Below, piece by piece: positions 44,863-54,129 of a stretch of 64,000 bases of DNA (within the stretch, counting starts at the first letter, position 1; each line of letters begins with the position of its first letter). This DNA is from Thioalkalivibrio sulfidiphilus. GTDB lineage: Bacteria; Pseudomonadota; Gammaproteobacteria; Ectothiorhodospirales; Ectothiorhodospiraceae. The position numbers and the translations under genes were made by a program. The stretch is from contig NZ_KB898923.1 of assembly GCF_000377945.1 (NCBI RefSeq), positions 1 through 64,000 of the forward strand, read 5' to 3'. The notes beneath the pieces were generated by a model. It was given only the letters and a program-made list of their open reading frames with translations, was not told where the DNA came from and made no database searches.

Positions 44863-45699
44863 ATGGTTCTCGCTCGAACCATGCAAGGGGCGCACGCACG
44901 GTGCGCCCTTTTTTTTGCCGTCCTGTTCGCCGCGCTCCTGCTGGCGACAACCCCCGCCCTCGCCCAGCTGCCGGAGAGCTGCCTGCCCCCGGGCCAGGAC
45001 CACGGGAAGGCGCGGGTGGACTTCGTCTATGACGGCGACACCGTCAGGCTGGTGGACGGGCGGCGCATCCGCCTGATCGGCCTGGACACGCCGGAGTTCC
45101 ACCACCGGGACGAGCGGCGCGAGGCTGAGCCCTATGCGGAGGAGGCCCGCCAGGCCCTCATGGACCTGCTCGCCGAGCACGGTCAGCAGGTGCTCGTCGT
45201 CCACGACCGGCAGCGCCACGACCGCTACCAGCGCACCCTCGCCCATCTCTACACACCCGACGGCCGGAGCATCACCGCCCTGATGCTGCAGCAGGGCCTC
45301 GGCACCCGCCTGACCATCCCGCCCAACGACTGGAACCTGGACTGTTACCGGGACGCGGAACGGGAGGCCGGCATCGCCCAGCGGGGTATCTGGTCCCTGA
45401 GCCACAACAGCCTGTTCGAGGCCTCGGAGCTGCCCCGGGACGCCACCGGCTTCCGGCGCGTGGAAGGCCGCGTGACACGCATCGGCGAAAGCAGCCGGGC
45501 GATCTGGATCAACCTGGAAGGCGACGTGGCCCTGCGCATCGACCGGGAAGACCTGCAATTTTTCCCGGATCTGGATGTCACAAGCCTCATGGATGCGCGG
45601 GTACGGGGACGCGGCTACGTCTATAATCATCGCGGCCAGCTGCGCATCCGCCTGCGACACGCGGCAGACCTCGAGATCCTCGCCGTGAACGGATCCTGA
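44863..45699 (+). CDS. secreted thermonuclease (SNase-like) with C-terminal domain
   Basis: Up to 278 residues from ATG 44863, or 272 from ATG 44881. A signal peptide (ALFFAVLFAALLLATTPALA) is followed by an SNase domain with the catalytic set (DGDTVRL, RIRLIGLDTPEFHH, DRYQRTLAHL) at ~50-175. A C-terminal OB-like region of ~90 residues follows (RRVEGRVTRIGESSRAIWIN). It degrades nucleic acids outside the cytoplasm. The rpmE terminator stem and T tract lie inside its signal-peptide coding region, so expression depends on read-through or an internal start. Confidence 0.85.
   Translation: MVLARTMQGAHARCALFFAVLFAALLLATTPALAQLPESCLPPGQDHGKARVDFVYDGDTVRLVDGRRIRLIGLDTPEFHHRDERREAEPYAEEARQALMDLLAEHGQQVLVVHDRQRHDRYQRTLAHLYTPDGRSITALMLQQGLGTRLTIPPNDWNLDCYRDAEREAGIAQRGIWSLSHNSLFEASELPRDATGFRRVEGRVTRIGESSRAIWINLEGDVALRIDREDLQFFPDLDVTSLMDARVRGRGYVYNHRGQLRIRLRHAADLEILAVNGS
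44888..44916 (+). terminator. rho-independent terminator of rpmE
   Basis: GGGCGCAC, loop GCACG, GTGCGCCC then eight Ts. It overlaps the 5' coding part of the nuclease gene. Confidence 0.9.
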
Positions 45700-45754
45700 G
45701 CCCCGGCACACGGCAGCCGCCCCGATCACCCACACCTGATCACGAAGCACCGCC

Positions 45755-46582
45755 ATGACAAAGCGCACCCTCAGTCTCCTGCTGATCCTCCTGGGCCTGG
45801 TCAGTCTGTTCATGGCCGGCTGTGCCACCAACCCGGTCACCGGCCGCCAGCAGCTCATGCTGGTCCCCGAAAGCCAGGCCATCTCCGCCTCCCGCCAGGC
45901 CTATGCCCAGATGCTCGCCCCCATCCGCGAGGAGGGCCGGCTCAACAGCGACCCGGCGGTGAAGGCACGCATCGACCGCATCACCGGCCGCGTGGTGGCC
46001 CAGGCCATCGCCTACCGTCCCGAGACCCGCAACTGGGAGTGGGAGATGCAGGTGATCGACAACGACGTACCCAACGCCTTCGCCATGGCCGGCGGCAAGA
46101 TGGGCATCTACACCGGGATGATCACCAAGCTCAACGCCACCGATGACGAGCTGGCCCAGGTGATCGCCCACGAGGTGGCCCACGCCCTGTCCGCGCACAC
46201 CGCCGAGAAGATGTCCGTGGCACTGGCCACCAACCTGGCGGTGGCCGGCTTCGCCCTGTCCGGCGAACGTTCCCAGGTGGCCATGACCGGCGCGGTGCTG
46301 GCCGCGGCCCTGGCCGTGCAGCTGCCCAACAGCCGCCAGATGGAGCGCGAGGCCGACGTGATCGGCATCGAGCTGGCCGCCCGGGCCGGTTATGACCCCC
46401 AGGCCGCCGTGACCCTGTGGCAGAAGATGGCTGCCATGGGCAACGGCAGCCCGCCTGCGTTCCTGAGCACCCACCCAAGTTCAGACGCCCGTATTCGCTA
46501 TCTGAGCGAACTGGCGGTGAAGATGCAGCCCCTCTACGAGGAGGCCCGTGCCGGCACCCCGCCCAGCCACCCGGTCATGTGA
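45755..46582 (+). CDS. M48-family lipoprotein metalloprotease (YcaL/LoiP-like)
   Basis: 275 residues. The lipobox LFMAGCATNP (Cys near 23) anchors it in a membrane. The zinc site is IAHEVAHALSAHTAE (HEXXH) with a downstream READVIG Glu. Oma1/LoiP-like peptidases help with envelope quality control. The conserved NPVTGRQQLMLV follows the lipobox. It is a single gene between the nuclease and malic enzyme genes. Confidence 0.92.
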   Translation: MTKRTLSLLLILLGLVSLFMAGCATNPVTGRQQLMLVPESQAISASRQAYAQMLAPIREEGRLNSDPAVKARIDRITGRVVAQAIAYRPETRNWEWEMQVIDNDVPNAFAMAGGKMGIYTGMITKLNATDDELAQVIAHEVAHALSAHTAEKMSVALATNLAVAGFALSGERSQVAMTGAVLAAALAVQLPNSRQMEREADVIGIELAARAGYDPQAAVTLWQKMAAMGNGSPPAFLSTHPSSDARIRYLSELAVKMQPLYEEARAGTPPSHPVM

Positions 46583-46629
46583 ATCCTCACACCCGACACA
46601 CCACACCCGATAACCGATAACAAAACACC

Positions 46630-47859
<1,230 letters not shown>

Positions 47860-47871
47860 CCCAGAAATACC

Positions 47872-47955
47872 GATCCTCTCACGGAGACACGGAGGCACGG
47901 AGGTGTTGAAATCTTTGCCTTTCTCCGAGTCCCCGTGGCTCCGTGAGAGGATCGA
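47872..47955. repeat. CTCTCACGGAGACACGGAGGC palindrome
   Basis: CGATCCTCTCACGGAGACAC (left) pairs with CCGTGGCTCCGTGAGAGGATC (right). The same family occurs at 39805, 55813 and 63625. It lies between the malic enzyme gene and mdh. Confidence 0.85.
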
Positions 47956-48045
47956 CTTTTGCTTCATCCTTCATCCTTCCCGGGTACCGGTCACCGGCGT
48001 TATGTGTCTACACTTAGGTGAGGCCCAAAACCACGGGAGACCCCC

Positions 48046-48969
48046 ATGGAAAAGATAGCGATCATCGGCGCCGGCCGGGTCGGCGAATCCACCGCGCAGT
48101 TCCTGGCCAAGAACGACACCTGTCGTGAACTGGTCCTGCTGGACGTCAGGGAAGGGGCGGCGGAAGGCGCGGCCCTGGACATCCAGGAGACCGCGCCCCT
48201 GTTCGGTTTCGACACCCGCCTCAAGGGCGGCACCGATGCCGCCATCCTCAGCGGCGCCGAGCTGGTGGTGATCACCGCCGGCATCCCCCGCAAGCCCGGC
48301 ATGTCGCGCTCCGACGTGCTGGACACCAACGTGGCGATCCTGGACAAGCTCGTGGACGGGATCATGGAACACGCCCCGGATGCCATGCTGCTGCTGGTCT
48401 CCAACCCCGTGGACGTGCTCACCTACCGGGCCTGGCAGCGCACCGGCTGGCCGCGCAACCGGGTGTTCGGCCAGGCGGGCGTGCTGGATTCCTCGCGCAT
48501 GGCCTCCTTCGTCGCCCTGGAGACCGGGCTCTCGGTCAATGACATCAACGCCATGGTGCTGGGCGGGCACGGCGATTCCATGGTGCCCATGCTGCGCTAC
48601 TCCACCATCAACGGCATCCCGGTGCGCCATTTCCTGTCCGAGGAGGCCATCGCGCGCATCGTCGAGCGCACCCGCCACGGCGGCGCCGAGATCCTGGCCC
48701 TGAAACAGACCTCCAGCGCCTACGACGCCCCGGCCGCGGCCATCGCCGCCATGGTAGACGCCATCGCCCTGGACCGTAAGCGCGTGCTGCCTACCGTGGC
48801 CCTGTTGGAGGGCGAATACGGCGAGCGCGACGTGGCCATGGGCGTGCCCTGCATCCTGGGCCGCAACGGCGTGGAGTCGGTGATTGAACTGCCCCTGGAG
48901 CCCAGCGAGCGCAAGGAATTCGATCAATCCCTGGCCGGCGTGCGCAACGACATCAACCGGCTCAAATAG
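48046..48969 (+). CDS. mdh: malate dehydrogenase (LDH-like)
   Basis: 307 residues. The NAD-binding GAGRVGEST is at the N-terminus; the substrate loop RKPGMSRSDVL with Arg and the catalytic His of GGHGDSMVPM are present. It catalyses malate/oxaloacetate exchange in the TCA cycle. It belongs to the lactate-dehydrogenase-like class rather than the dimeric E. coli type. Confidence 0.96.
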   Translation: MEKIAIIGAGRVGESTAQFLAKNDTCRELVLLDVREGAAEGAALDIQETAPLFGFDTRLKGGTDAAILSGAELVVITAGIPRKPGMSRSDVLDTNVAILDKLVDGIMEHAPDAMLLLVSNPVDVLTYRAWQRTGWPRNRVFGQAGVLDSSRMASFVALETGLSVNDINAMVLGGHGDSMVPMLRYSTINGIPVRHFLSEEAIARIVERTRHGGAEILALKQTSSAYDAPAAAIAAMVDAIALDRKRVLPTVALLEGEYGERDVAMGVPCILGRNGVESVIELPLEPSERKEFDQSLAGVRNDINRLK

Positions 48970-48974
48970 GCCCC

Positions 48975-51254
48975 ATGCGATTGCACCCCACCCCTGCTGC
49001 CGTCACCTGGCTGCTGCTCCTGTGCCTGGCCTGGGCGCCCGCCCAGGCCCAATTCCAGACACTGAACAGCGGACAGGCCAGCGGTGAGACCCTGCGGGTG
49101 GGCATCTACGTGAACCCGCCCCTGATCGGCATCGATGCCGAGGGACCCCGGGGCCTGGTCATCGACCTGCTGGAGGAGGCGGCGCGCCGGGAGGGCTGGA
49201 AGATCCATTACGTGGCCGCCTCCTTTGCGGAGCTGCTGGAAATGGGCCAAAACCGGCAGATCGACCTGATCGCCGCCATCGCCTACACCCCGGAGCGGGC
49301 CCAGGTACTGCAGTTCAACCGCGAGGCCATGCTCACCAACTGGGGCGTGATCTACCGGCACCGGGACGTGGTCGTGGATTCCGTGCTGGACCTGGCCGGC
49401 GCGCGCATCGCCGTGAAGGCCGGCGACACCCACGCCCAGGCCCTGGAGTCCCTGCTGCGCGAGTTCAACGTGCAGGCGGAGCTCCGTCCCGTGGCCGACT
49501 ACCGGGAAGTGATGCAGCTGCTGGCCCATGGCGAGGTGGACGCCGCCGCCGTGAACCGCCTGGTGGGGCGCCAGTTCCGGGTGCCGGAGGCCATTCCCAC
49601 CCACATCATCTTCAACCCGGTGGAACTGCACTTCGCCAGCGCCCGCCCGGAGATGGCGCCGGTCCTGCAGGCCATCGACCGGCACCTCAGAGAGCTCAAG
49701 ACCCAGCCCGGCTCCCTGTACCACTTGAGCATGAACCGCTGGCTGGGCGATACCGGCGGGACGCCCAGACCGCTTCCCGGCTGGCACCCGGTGATTCTGG
49801 CCGGCATCGTGCTGCTCACGCTGCTGGTCATCGGCCTGGCCCTGTTCCTGCGCCAGCAGATCCGCCACCACACCCGGGCCCTGCGCGCCCAGTCCGAGGC
49901 ACTTGCCCAGGAGGTCCGGGAGCGCGAGCAGGCCCAGGAACGGCTCAACGAACTGGCCTACTCCGACAGCCTGACCCAACTGCCCAACCGCACGCTGTTC
50001 CAGGACCGCCTGCACCAGGCCATGGAATACGCCAAGCGCCACGAGCGGCTGATCGCCCTGCTGTTCATCGACCTGGACGACTTCAAGCGGGTCAACGACA
50101 GCCTGGGGCATGCCGCCGGCGACCGGCTGCTGCAGGAGATCGCCCGGCGCTTCGGCCGGGTGCTGCGCGAGACCGACACCCTGGCGCGCCTGGGGGGCGA
50201 CGAGTTCACCGTGATCCTTACCGACATCCAGCGCCCCGAGGACGCGGTCACCTTCGTGCGCAAGCTGCTGGACACCCTGCGCGCGCCCTTCATGCTGGGT
50301 GAACAGAGCATCACCATGAGCGCCAGCATCGGCATCACCCTCTATCCCAGCGACGACACCGCGGAGGCGGACCTGCTCAAGGACGCCGACACCGCCATGT
50401 ACCAGGCCAAGTCCCGGGGCAAGAACACCTTCGATTTCTATTCGCCGGAACTGACCCGGAGCGTGCGCGCCCGGCTGACCATGGAGGGCGAACTGCGCAC
50501 CGCCCTGGACACGAACCAGTTCCTGCTCCACTACCAGCCCATCGTCTCCCTCAGCGGCGCGGGGGTGCGGGGCCTCGAGGCCCTGATGCGTTGGCAGCAC
50601 CCGGTGCGCGGCCTGGTGCCACCGGACGAGTTCATCCCCGTGGCCGAGGATTCCGGGCTGATCCACGAGATCGGCGACTGGGTGATCGATGCCGCCTGCG
50701 CGCAGCTGGCCCAGTGGGACGCACGGGGGCTTTCGCACCTGACCCTGGCCATCAACCTCTCCCCCGTGCAGTTCCGCCGCGACGGCCTGGTGAGCCGCAT
50801 CGCCCGCCGCCTGCGCCAGCACCGCATCGCCAGCGAGCGCCTGCACCTGGAGATCACCGAATCCCTGCTCATGGAGCAGAACCGTCACGTGGCGGAGACC
50901 CTGCAGACCTTGGATGCCATGGGCATCGGCCTGTGCATCGACGACTTCGGCACCGGCTATTCGGCACTCAACTACCTGCGCCACTTCCCCATCCGGCAGC
51001 TCAAGGTGGACAGGAGCTTCGTGGAAGACATGCTGCACGCCGAGGACACCCGCGCCCTGGTGCGCGCCATCGTACTCATGGCCCACGCCCTGCGCCTGGA
51101 GGTGGTGGCCGAGGGCGTGGAGGAGAAATCCCAGCTGGACCTGCTGCGGGAGATGGGCTGCGACCAGGTGCAGGGCTACCTGCTGTCCCGCCCCCTGCCC
51201 GCCGCCGAGATCCCCGGCTGGATCGAGACCCAGCGGCTGCGCATCGTGAGCTGA
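48975..51254 (+). CDS. periplasmic-binding sensor with GGDEF and EAL domains
   Basis: 759 residues. A signal peptide (LHPTPAAVTWLLLLCLAWAP) precedes an SBP_bac_3-like solute sensor (~35-255) and a membrane helix (VILAGIVLLTLLVIGLALFL, ~275). A coiled linker leads to GGDEF (RLGGDEFTVIL near 410) and EAL (GLEALMRWQHP near 530; DDFGTGYSALNYLRHFP). Both c-di-GMP motifs look intact, so it could make and degrade the messenger according to a periplasmic ligand such as an amino acid. It starts 5 bases after mdh. Confidence 0.93.
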   Translation: MRLHPTPAAVTWLLLLCLAWAPAQAQFQTLNSGQASGETLRVGIYVNPPLIGIDAEGPRGLVIDLLEEAARREGWKIHYVAASFAELLEMGQNRQIDLIAAIAYTPERAQVLQFNREAMLTNWGVIYRHRDVVVDSVLDLAGARIAVKAGDTHAQALESLLREFNVQAELRPVADYREVMQLLAHGEVDAAAVNRLVGRQFRVPEAIPTHIIFNPVELHFASARPEMAPVLQAIDRHLRELKTQPGSLYHLSMNRWLGDTGGTPRPLPGWHPVILAGIVLLTLLVIGLALFLRQQIRHHTRALRAQSEALAQEVREREQAQERLNELAYSDSLTQLPNRTLFQDRLHQAMEYAKRHERLIALLFIDLDDFKRVNDSLGHAAGDRLLQEIARRFGRVLRETDTLARLGGDEFTVILTDIQRPEDAVTFVRKLLDTLRAPFMLGEQSITMSASIGITLYPSDDTAEADLLKDADTAMYQAKSRGKNTFDFYSPELTRSVRARLTMEGELRTALDTNQFLLHYQPIVSLSGAGVRGLEALMRWQHPVRGLVPPDEFIPVAEDSGLIHEIGDWVIDAACAQLAQWDARGLSHLTLAINLSPVQFRRDGLVSRIARRLRQHRIASERLHLEITESLLMEQNRHVAETLQTLDAMGIGLCIDDFGTGYSALNYLRHFPIRQLKVDRSFVEDMLHAEDTRALVRAIVLMAHALRLEVVAEGVEEKSQLDLLREMGCDQVQGYLLSRPLPAAEIPGWIETQRLRIVS

Positions 51255-51305
51255 GCGCGCAGCTGATAAGCTACGGGCCTTGCTCCCTGCCCGCCCGGAC
51301 ACCCC

Positions 51306-52283
51306 GTGACAGACCCCGACCGCGCCAGCCCCCTGTGGCTGGTGGACTCCAGCATCTACGTGTTCCGCGCCTGGTTCACCCTGCCCGAGGCCATCACCGA
51401 CCGTGAGGGCCACCCGGCCAATGCGGTGACCGGTTTCGGCGAGTTCCTGGTGCGCCTGCTCACCCGGGCCGCGCCGGCGCCGGTGGTGTTCGCCTTCGAC
51501 GAAAGCCTCGGCCAGTCCTACCGTCACGAGATCTACCCCGAATACAAGGCCAACCGCCCGCCGGCCCCGGAATCCCTCAAGCGCCAGTTCCGCCAGTGCC
51601 GCGCCCTGGTCACTGCCCTGGGCTTTCCCGCCTTCTCCAGCCCCCGCTACGAGGCCGACGACATCATCGGCACCCTGACCGCCCGTCAGCAGGCCGCGGG
51701 CGGCAGCGTGCACCTGATCACCGCCGACAAGGACCTGACCCAGCTGGTGGGCCCCGGCGACCTGTGGTGGGAATTCCAGCAGGACCGGCGCCTGGACGCC
51801 CGGGGCGTGGAGAAGAAGCTGGGCGTGCGCCCGGAGCAGGTGGCCGATCAGCTGGCCCTGGCCGGCGACAAGGTGGACAACATCCCCGGCGTGCCCGGCA
51901 TCGGCATGGCCACCGCCGCGCGCATCCTGCGCCGGTTCGGCGACCTGGACACGCTGTTTGCCGATACCGATGCAGTGGCGAAACTGCACATCCGCGGCGC
52001 CAGGCGCCTGGCGGACCTGATCGCCGAACACGAGCACAGCGTGCGCCTCTCGCGCCGGCTCACCGGCATCCACTGCGACATCGAAGACCTGCCGCAAGAC
52101 CTGGACCTCACCCCCGCCGCCCCGGACCGCGCGGCCCTGACCGCGCTCCTGGATCAGCTCGGCATCGACGGCCCGCGCCGGGTACGTTGGGAAGCGCTGA
52201 TCGACCGGCTGGAAGACAATTCAAGATTCAAAATTCAAAATTCAAAGAAACACGACTCCACCCCTTTGAATTTTGAATCTTGA
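51306..52283 (+). CDS. 5'-3' exonuclease (FEN/ExoIX-like)
   Basis: 325 residues from GTG 51306. LVDSSIYVFRAWFTLPEAIT, FAFDESLGQSYRHEIYPEYK, YEADDIIGTLT, LITADKDLTQLV and the HhH GDKVDNIPGVPGIG match the stand-alone homologues of the Pol I 5' nuclease domain. It should process flaps and primer ends. The last ~18 residues (FKIQNSKKHDSTPLNFES) and the stop codon are encoded by the AATTCAAAATTC repeat, so the native tail was lost. Confidence 0.9.
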   Translation: MTDPDRASPLWLVDSSIYVFRAWFTLPEAITDREGHPANAVTGFGEFLVRLLTRAAPAPVVFAFDESLGQSYRHEIYPEYKANRPPAPESLKRQFRQCRALVTALGFPAFSSPRYEADDIIGTLTARQQAAGGSVHLITADKDLTQLVGPGDLWWEFQQDRRLDARGVEKKLGVRPEQVADQLALAGDKVDNIPGVPGIGMATAARILRRFGDLDTLFADTDAVAKLHIRGARRLADLIAEHEHSVRLSRRLTGIHCDIEDLPQDLDLTPAAPDRAALTALLDQLGIDGPRRVRWEALIDRLEDNSRFKIQNSKKHDSTPLNFES

Positions 52284-52294
52284 ATTTTGAATCC
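52218..52294. repeat. AATTCAAAATTC palindrome, second copy
   Basis: AATTCAAGATTCAAAATTC on the left, then TTTGAATTTTGAATCTTGAA and TTTTGAATCC on the right. It matches 35246-35325. It lies across the end of the exonuclease gene and reaches to two bases before the cobW start codon at 52296. Confidence 0.88.
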
Positions 52295-52295
52295 A

Positions 52296-53363
52296 ATGCC
52301 CATCCCCACCCACCTGATCACCGGCTTCCTCGGCGTAGGCAAGACCACCGCCATCCGCCATCTGCTGGCCCATCGTCCAGCGGGCGAACGCTGGGCGGTG
52401 CTGGTCAACGAGTTCGGCCAGGTGGGGGTGGACGAACAACTGATGGAAGGCGAGGACGTGGCCATCCGCCAGGTGCCGGGCGGGTGTCTCTGCTGCGTCA
52501 GCAGCCAGGCCTTCACCGTGGGGCTCAACCGGCTCATCCGGGAGGAGCGCCCCGCGCGCATCCTCATCGAACCCACCGGCCTGGGCCACCCGGCCCGGGT
52601 GATCGAGACCCTCACTGGTGAGTTCTACCGGCAGGTGCTTGATCTGCGCGCCGTGATCACCCTCATCGACGCACGCCATCTGGCCTCACCCCGGCACCGG
52701 ACGCACCCCACCTGGCAGGACCAGATCGCGCTCGCCGACGTGCTGGTGGCCAACAAGGCCGATCTGTACAGCGATGCGGAGCGGGAGGCCTTCCTGGACT
52801 TCGCCCGGAGGCTGGACCCGCCCAAGTCCCGCACCGCCCTGGTCAGCCAGGGTGCCCTGGACCCCGCCTGGCTGGACCTGCCAGCCCATCCAAAGCGATC
52901 CGTTGAGGACACCCATGATCCACTTGGGGACACCCATCATCCTGGGCACGATGATCTACTTGGGGACACCCATCATCCTGAGTACGCGCATGGTGATCTA
53001 CTTGGGGACACCCATCATCCTGAGTACGCGCATGGGGACAGCCATGATTCACCTGCGGGCACGCGGTCCGACTGGTTCCTGGCGACCCAGCACGGCGACG
53101 GCTACCACGGCATCAGCTGGCTGCTCGGCCCCGCCGTTCGGCTGGCGCACGAAGGCCTGATCGAGCTGCTGCACGGGGGTGCATGGGACCGGACCAAGGG
53201 CGTGCTGCACACCGACCGGGGCTGGTTCACCCTCAACCGGGTCTCCGGCGAGGGCACCCTTGAACCCCGCACACCGGGGCAGGAGACCCGCCTGGAGATC
53301 ATTCATCACGCGCCATTGGATGCCGGACGGCTCGATGCCAGGCTGCGTTCCCTGCGGCTCTGA
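52296..53363 (+). CDS. cobW: CobW/COG0523 GTPase (metal chaperone) with His/Asp repeat linker
   Basis: 355 residues from ATG 52296. Walker A GFLGVGKTT, the metal-binding GGCLCC (CxCC) near 62-67, NKAD for guanine specificity, and a C-terminal CobW_C domain. The linker at residues 204-251 consists of repeats of GDTHHPEYAHGDLL-like units with about 11 His and as many Asp, and its DNA is a tandem array of GGGGACACCCAT words. COG0523 proteins deliver zinc or cobalt, often under Zur control. The neighbours (Zur-like box and zevAB-like genes) favour zinc. Confidence 0.92.
   Translation: MPIPTHLITGFLGVGKTTAIRHLLAHRPAGERWAVLVNEFGQVGVDEQLMEGEDVAIRQVPGGCLCCVSSQAFTVGLNRLIREERPARILIEPTGLGHPARVIETLTGEFYRQVLDLRAVITLIDARHLASPRHRTHPTWQDQIALADVLVANKADLYSDAEREAFLDFARRLDPPKSRTALVSQGALDPAWLDLPAHPKRSVEDTHDPLGDTHHPGHDDLLGDTHHPEYAHGDLLGDTHHPEYAHGDSHDSPAGTRSDWFLATQHGDGYHGISWLLGPAVRLAHEGLIELLHGGAWDRTKGVLHTDRGWFTLNRVSGEGTLEPRTPGQETRLEIIHHAPLDAGRLDARLRSLRL
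52905..53045. repeat. in-frame GGACACCCAT array inside cobW
   Basis: GGACACCCAT starts at 52907, 52928, 52964 and 53006, and GGACAGCCAT at 53036. The spacings 21, 36, 42 and 30 are all multiples of three. One 42-bp unit is exactly duplicated (52952-53035). The word is the end sequence of the dispersed element at 5066, 16747 and 20099. Confidence 0.88.
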
Positions 53364-53411
53364 AGCGCCCCTTGATGAACTTTGCCCAGCCTGCACTTAC
53401 CAAGCAGTCAG

Positions 53412-53424
53412 GTTATGTGATAAC
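53412..53424 (+). promoter_or_regulatory. Zur-like box upstream of the zinc transport pair
   Basis: GTTATGTGATAAC: a perfect GTTAT-N3-ATAAC palindrome, close to the gammaproteobacterial Zur core GTTATANTATAAC. It lies 33 bases upstream of the DUF1007 gene, so Zur plus zinc would repress the pair. Confidence 0.65.
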
Positions 53425-53457
53425 AAGGCACCCCACGATCAGCGACCCGTTTCACCC

Positions 53458-54129
53458 ATGCAGCCATTCGCCCTACAGCCCCTGCGCCGCCTGCTCACTG
53501 GCCTCGTCCTGTTCCTGGCGGTTCTGCTGAGTGCCCAGGCCCACGCCCACCCCCACGCCTGGATCGACCTGCGGGTGGCGGTGGTGTTCGACGAGGCGGG
53601 GCGCATTACCGCCCTGCGCCAGGTCTGGCGCATCGATCCCTTCTACAGCCTGGTGCTGCTGGAAGAGATGGCCACCGATGCCCGGGGCAACACACCGGAG
53701 GAAAAGCTCGCGGACATCGGCAACCGCATGATCGAGAACCTCGCCCCCTACCACTATTTCACCGAGGTGAGCCACGGCGGGCAGCGCATGCAGGGCTTCA
53801 GCGTCCGGGATCATGGCCTGGTCAATGCCGCCGGTCGCCTGGAACTGGGCTTTACCCTGGTGTTGCCGGCACCAGTGAACCCTGAGACCGCGCCGCTCAC
53901 CTACGCCGTGTTCGATCCCAGCTACTACATCGAGATCCTCCACGACCCGGACGCGACCGTGGCCCTGGAGGGCGCCTCGGAACGCTGCGGCCTGCAGATC
54001 CGCCAGCCCCGGCCCGATCCCGTGATCGTCGCCCGGGCCGCCGCCCTGGACGCCAACCAGACCGGCGACCCGGACCTGGGCCGCCACTTCACCGAACACG
54101 GGGAGGTGCGATGCGACCCGGCACCCTGA
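53458..54129 (+). CDS. DUF1007 periplasmic zinc-uptake protein (ZevA-like)
   Basis: 223 residues from ATG 53458. A signal peptide (LTGLVLFLAVLLSAQAHA) is followed by HPHAWIDLRVAVVFDEAGRI, the DUF1007 start. The rest is beta-rich with YHYFTEVSHGG and DPSYYIEILHDPDA. In Haemophilus the DUF1007 protein ZevA works with the RcnA-like ZevB in zinc acquisition; the same gene order is seen here. It overlaps the downstream gene by 19 bases. Confidence 0.85.
   Translation: MQPFALQPLRRLLTGLVLFLAVLLSAQAHAHPHAWIDLRVAVVFDEAGRITALRQVWRIDPFYSLVLLEEMATDARGNTPEEKLADIGNRMIENLAPYHYFTEVSHGGQRMQGFSVRDHGLVNAAGRLELGFTLVLPAPVNPETAPLTYAVFDPSYYIEILHDPDATVALEGASERCGLQIRQPRPDPVIVARAAALDANQTGDPDLGRHFTEHGEVRCDPAP

Noticed and set aside
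48924-52097. Minus-strand frame of 1057 codons
   Set aside because: It is antisense to the GGDEF/EAL and exonuclease genes, which carry clear family motifs. Long shadows are common at this GC content.
52905-53045. Repeat array in cobW as a CRISPR array
   Set aside because: Units are 21-42 bases apart, in frame, without constant spacers, and there are no cas genes.
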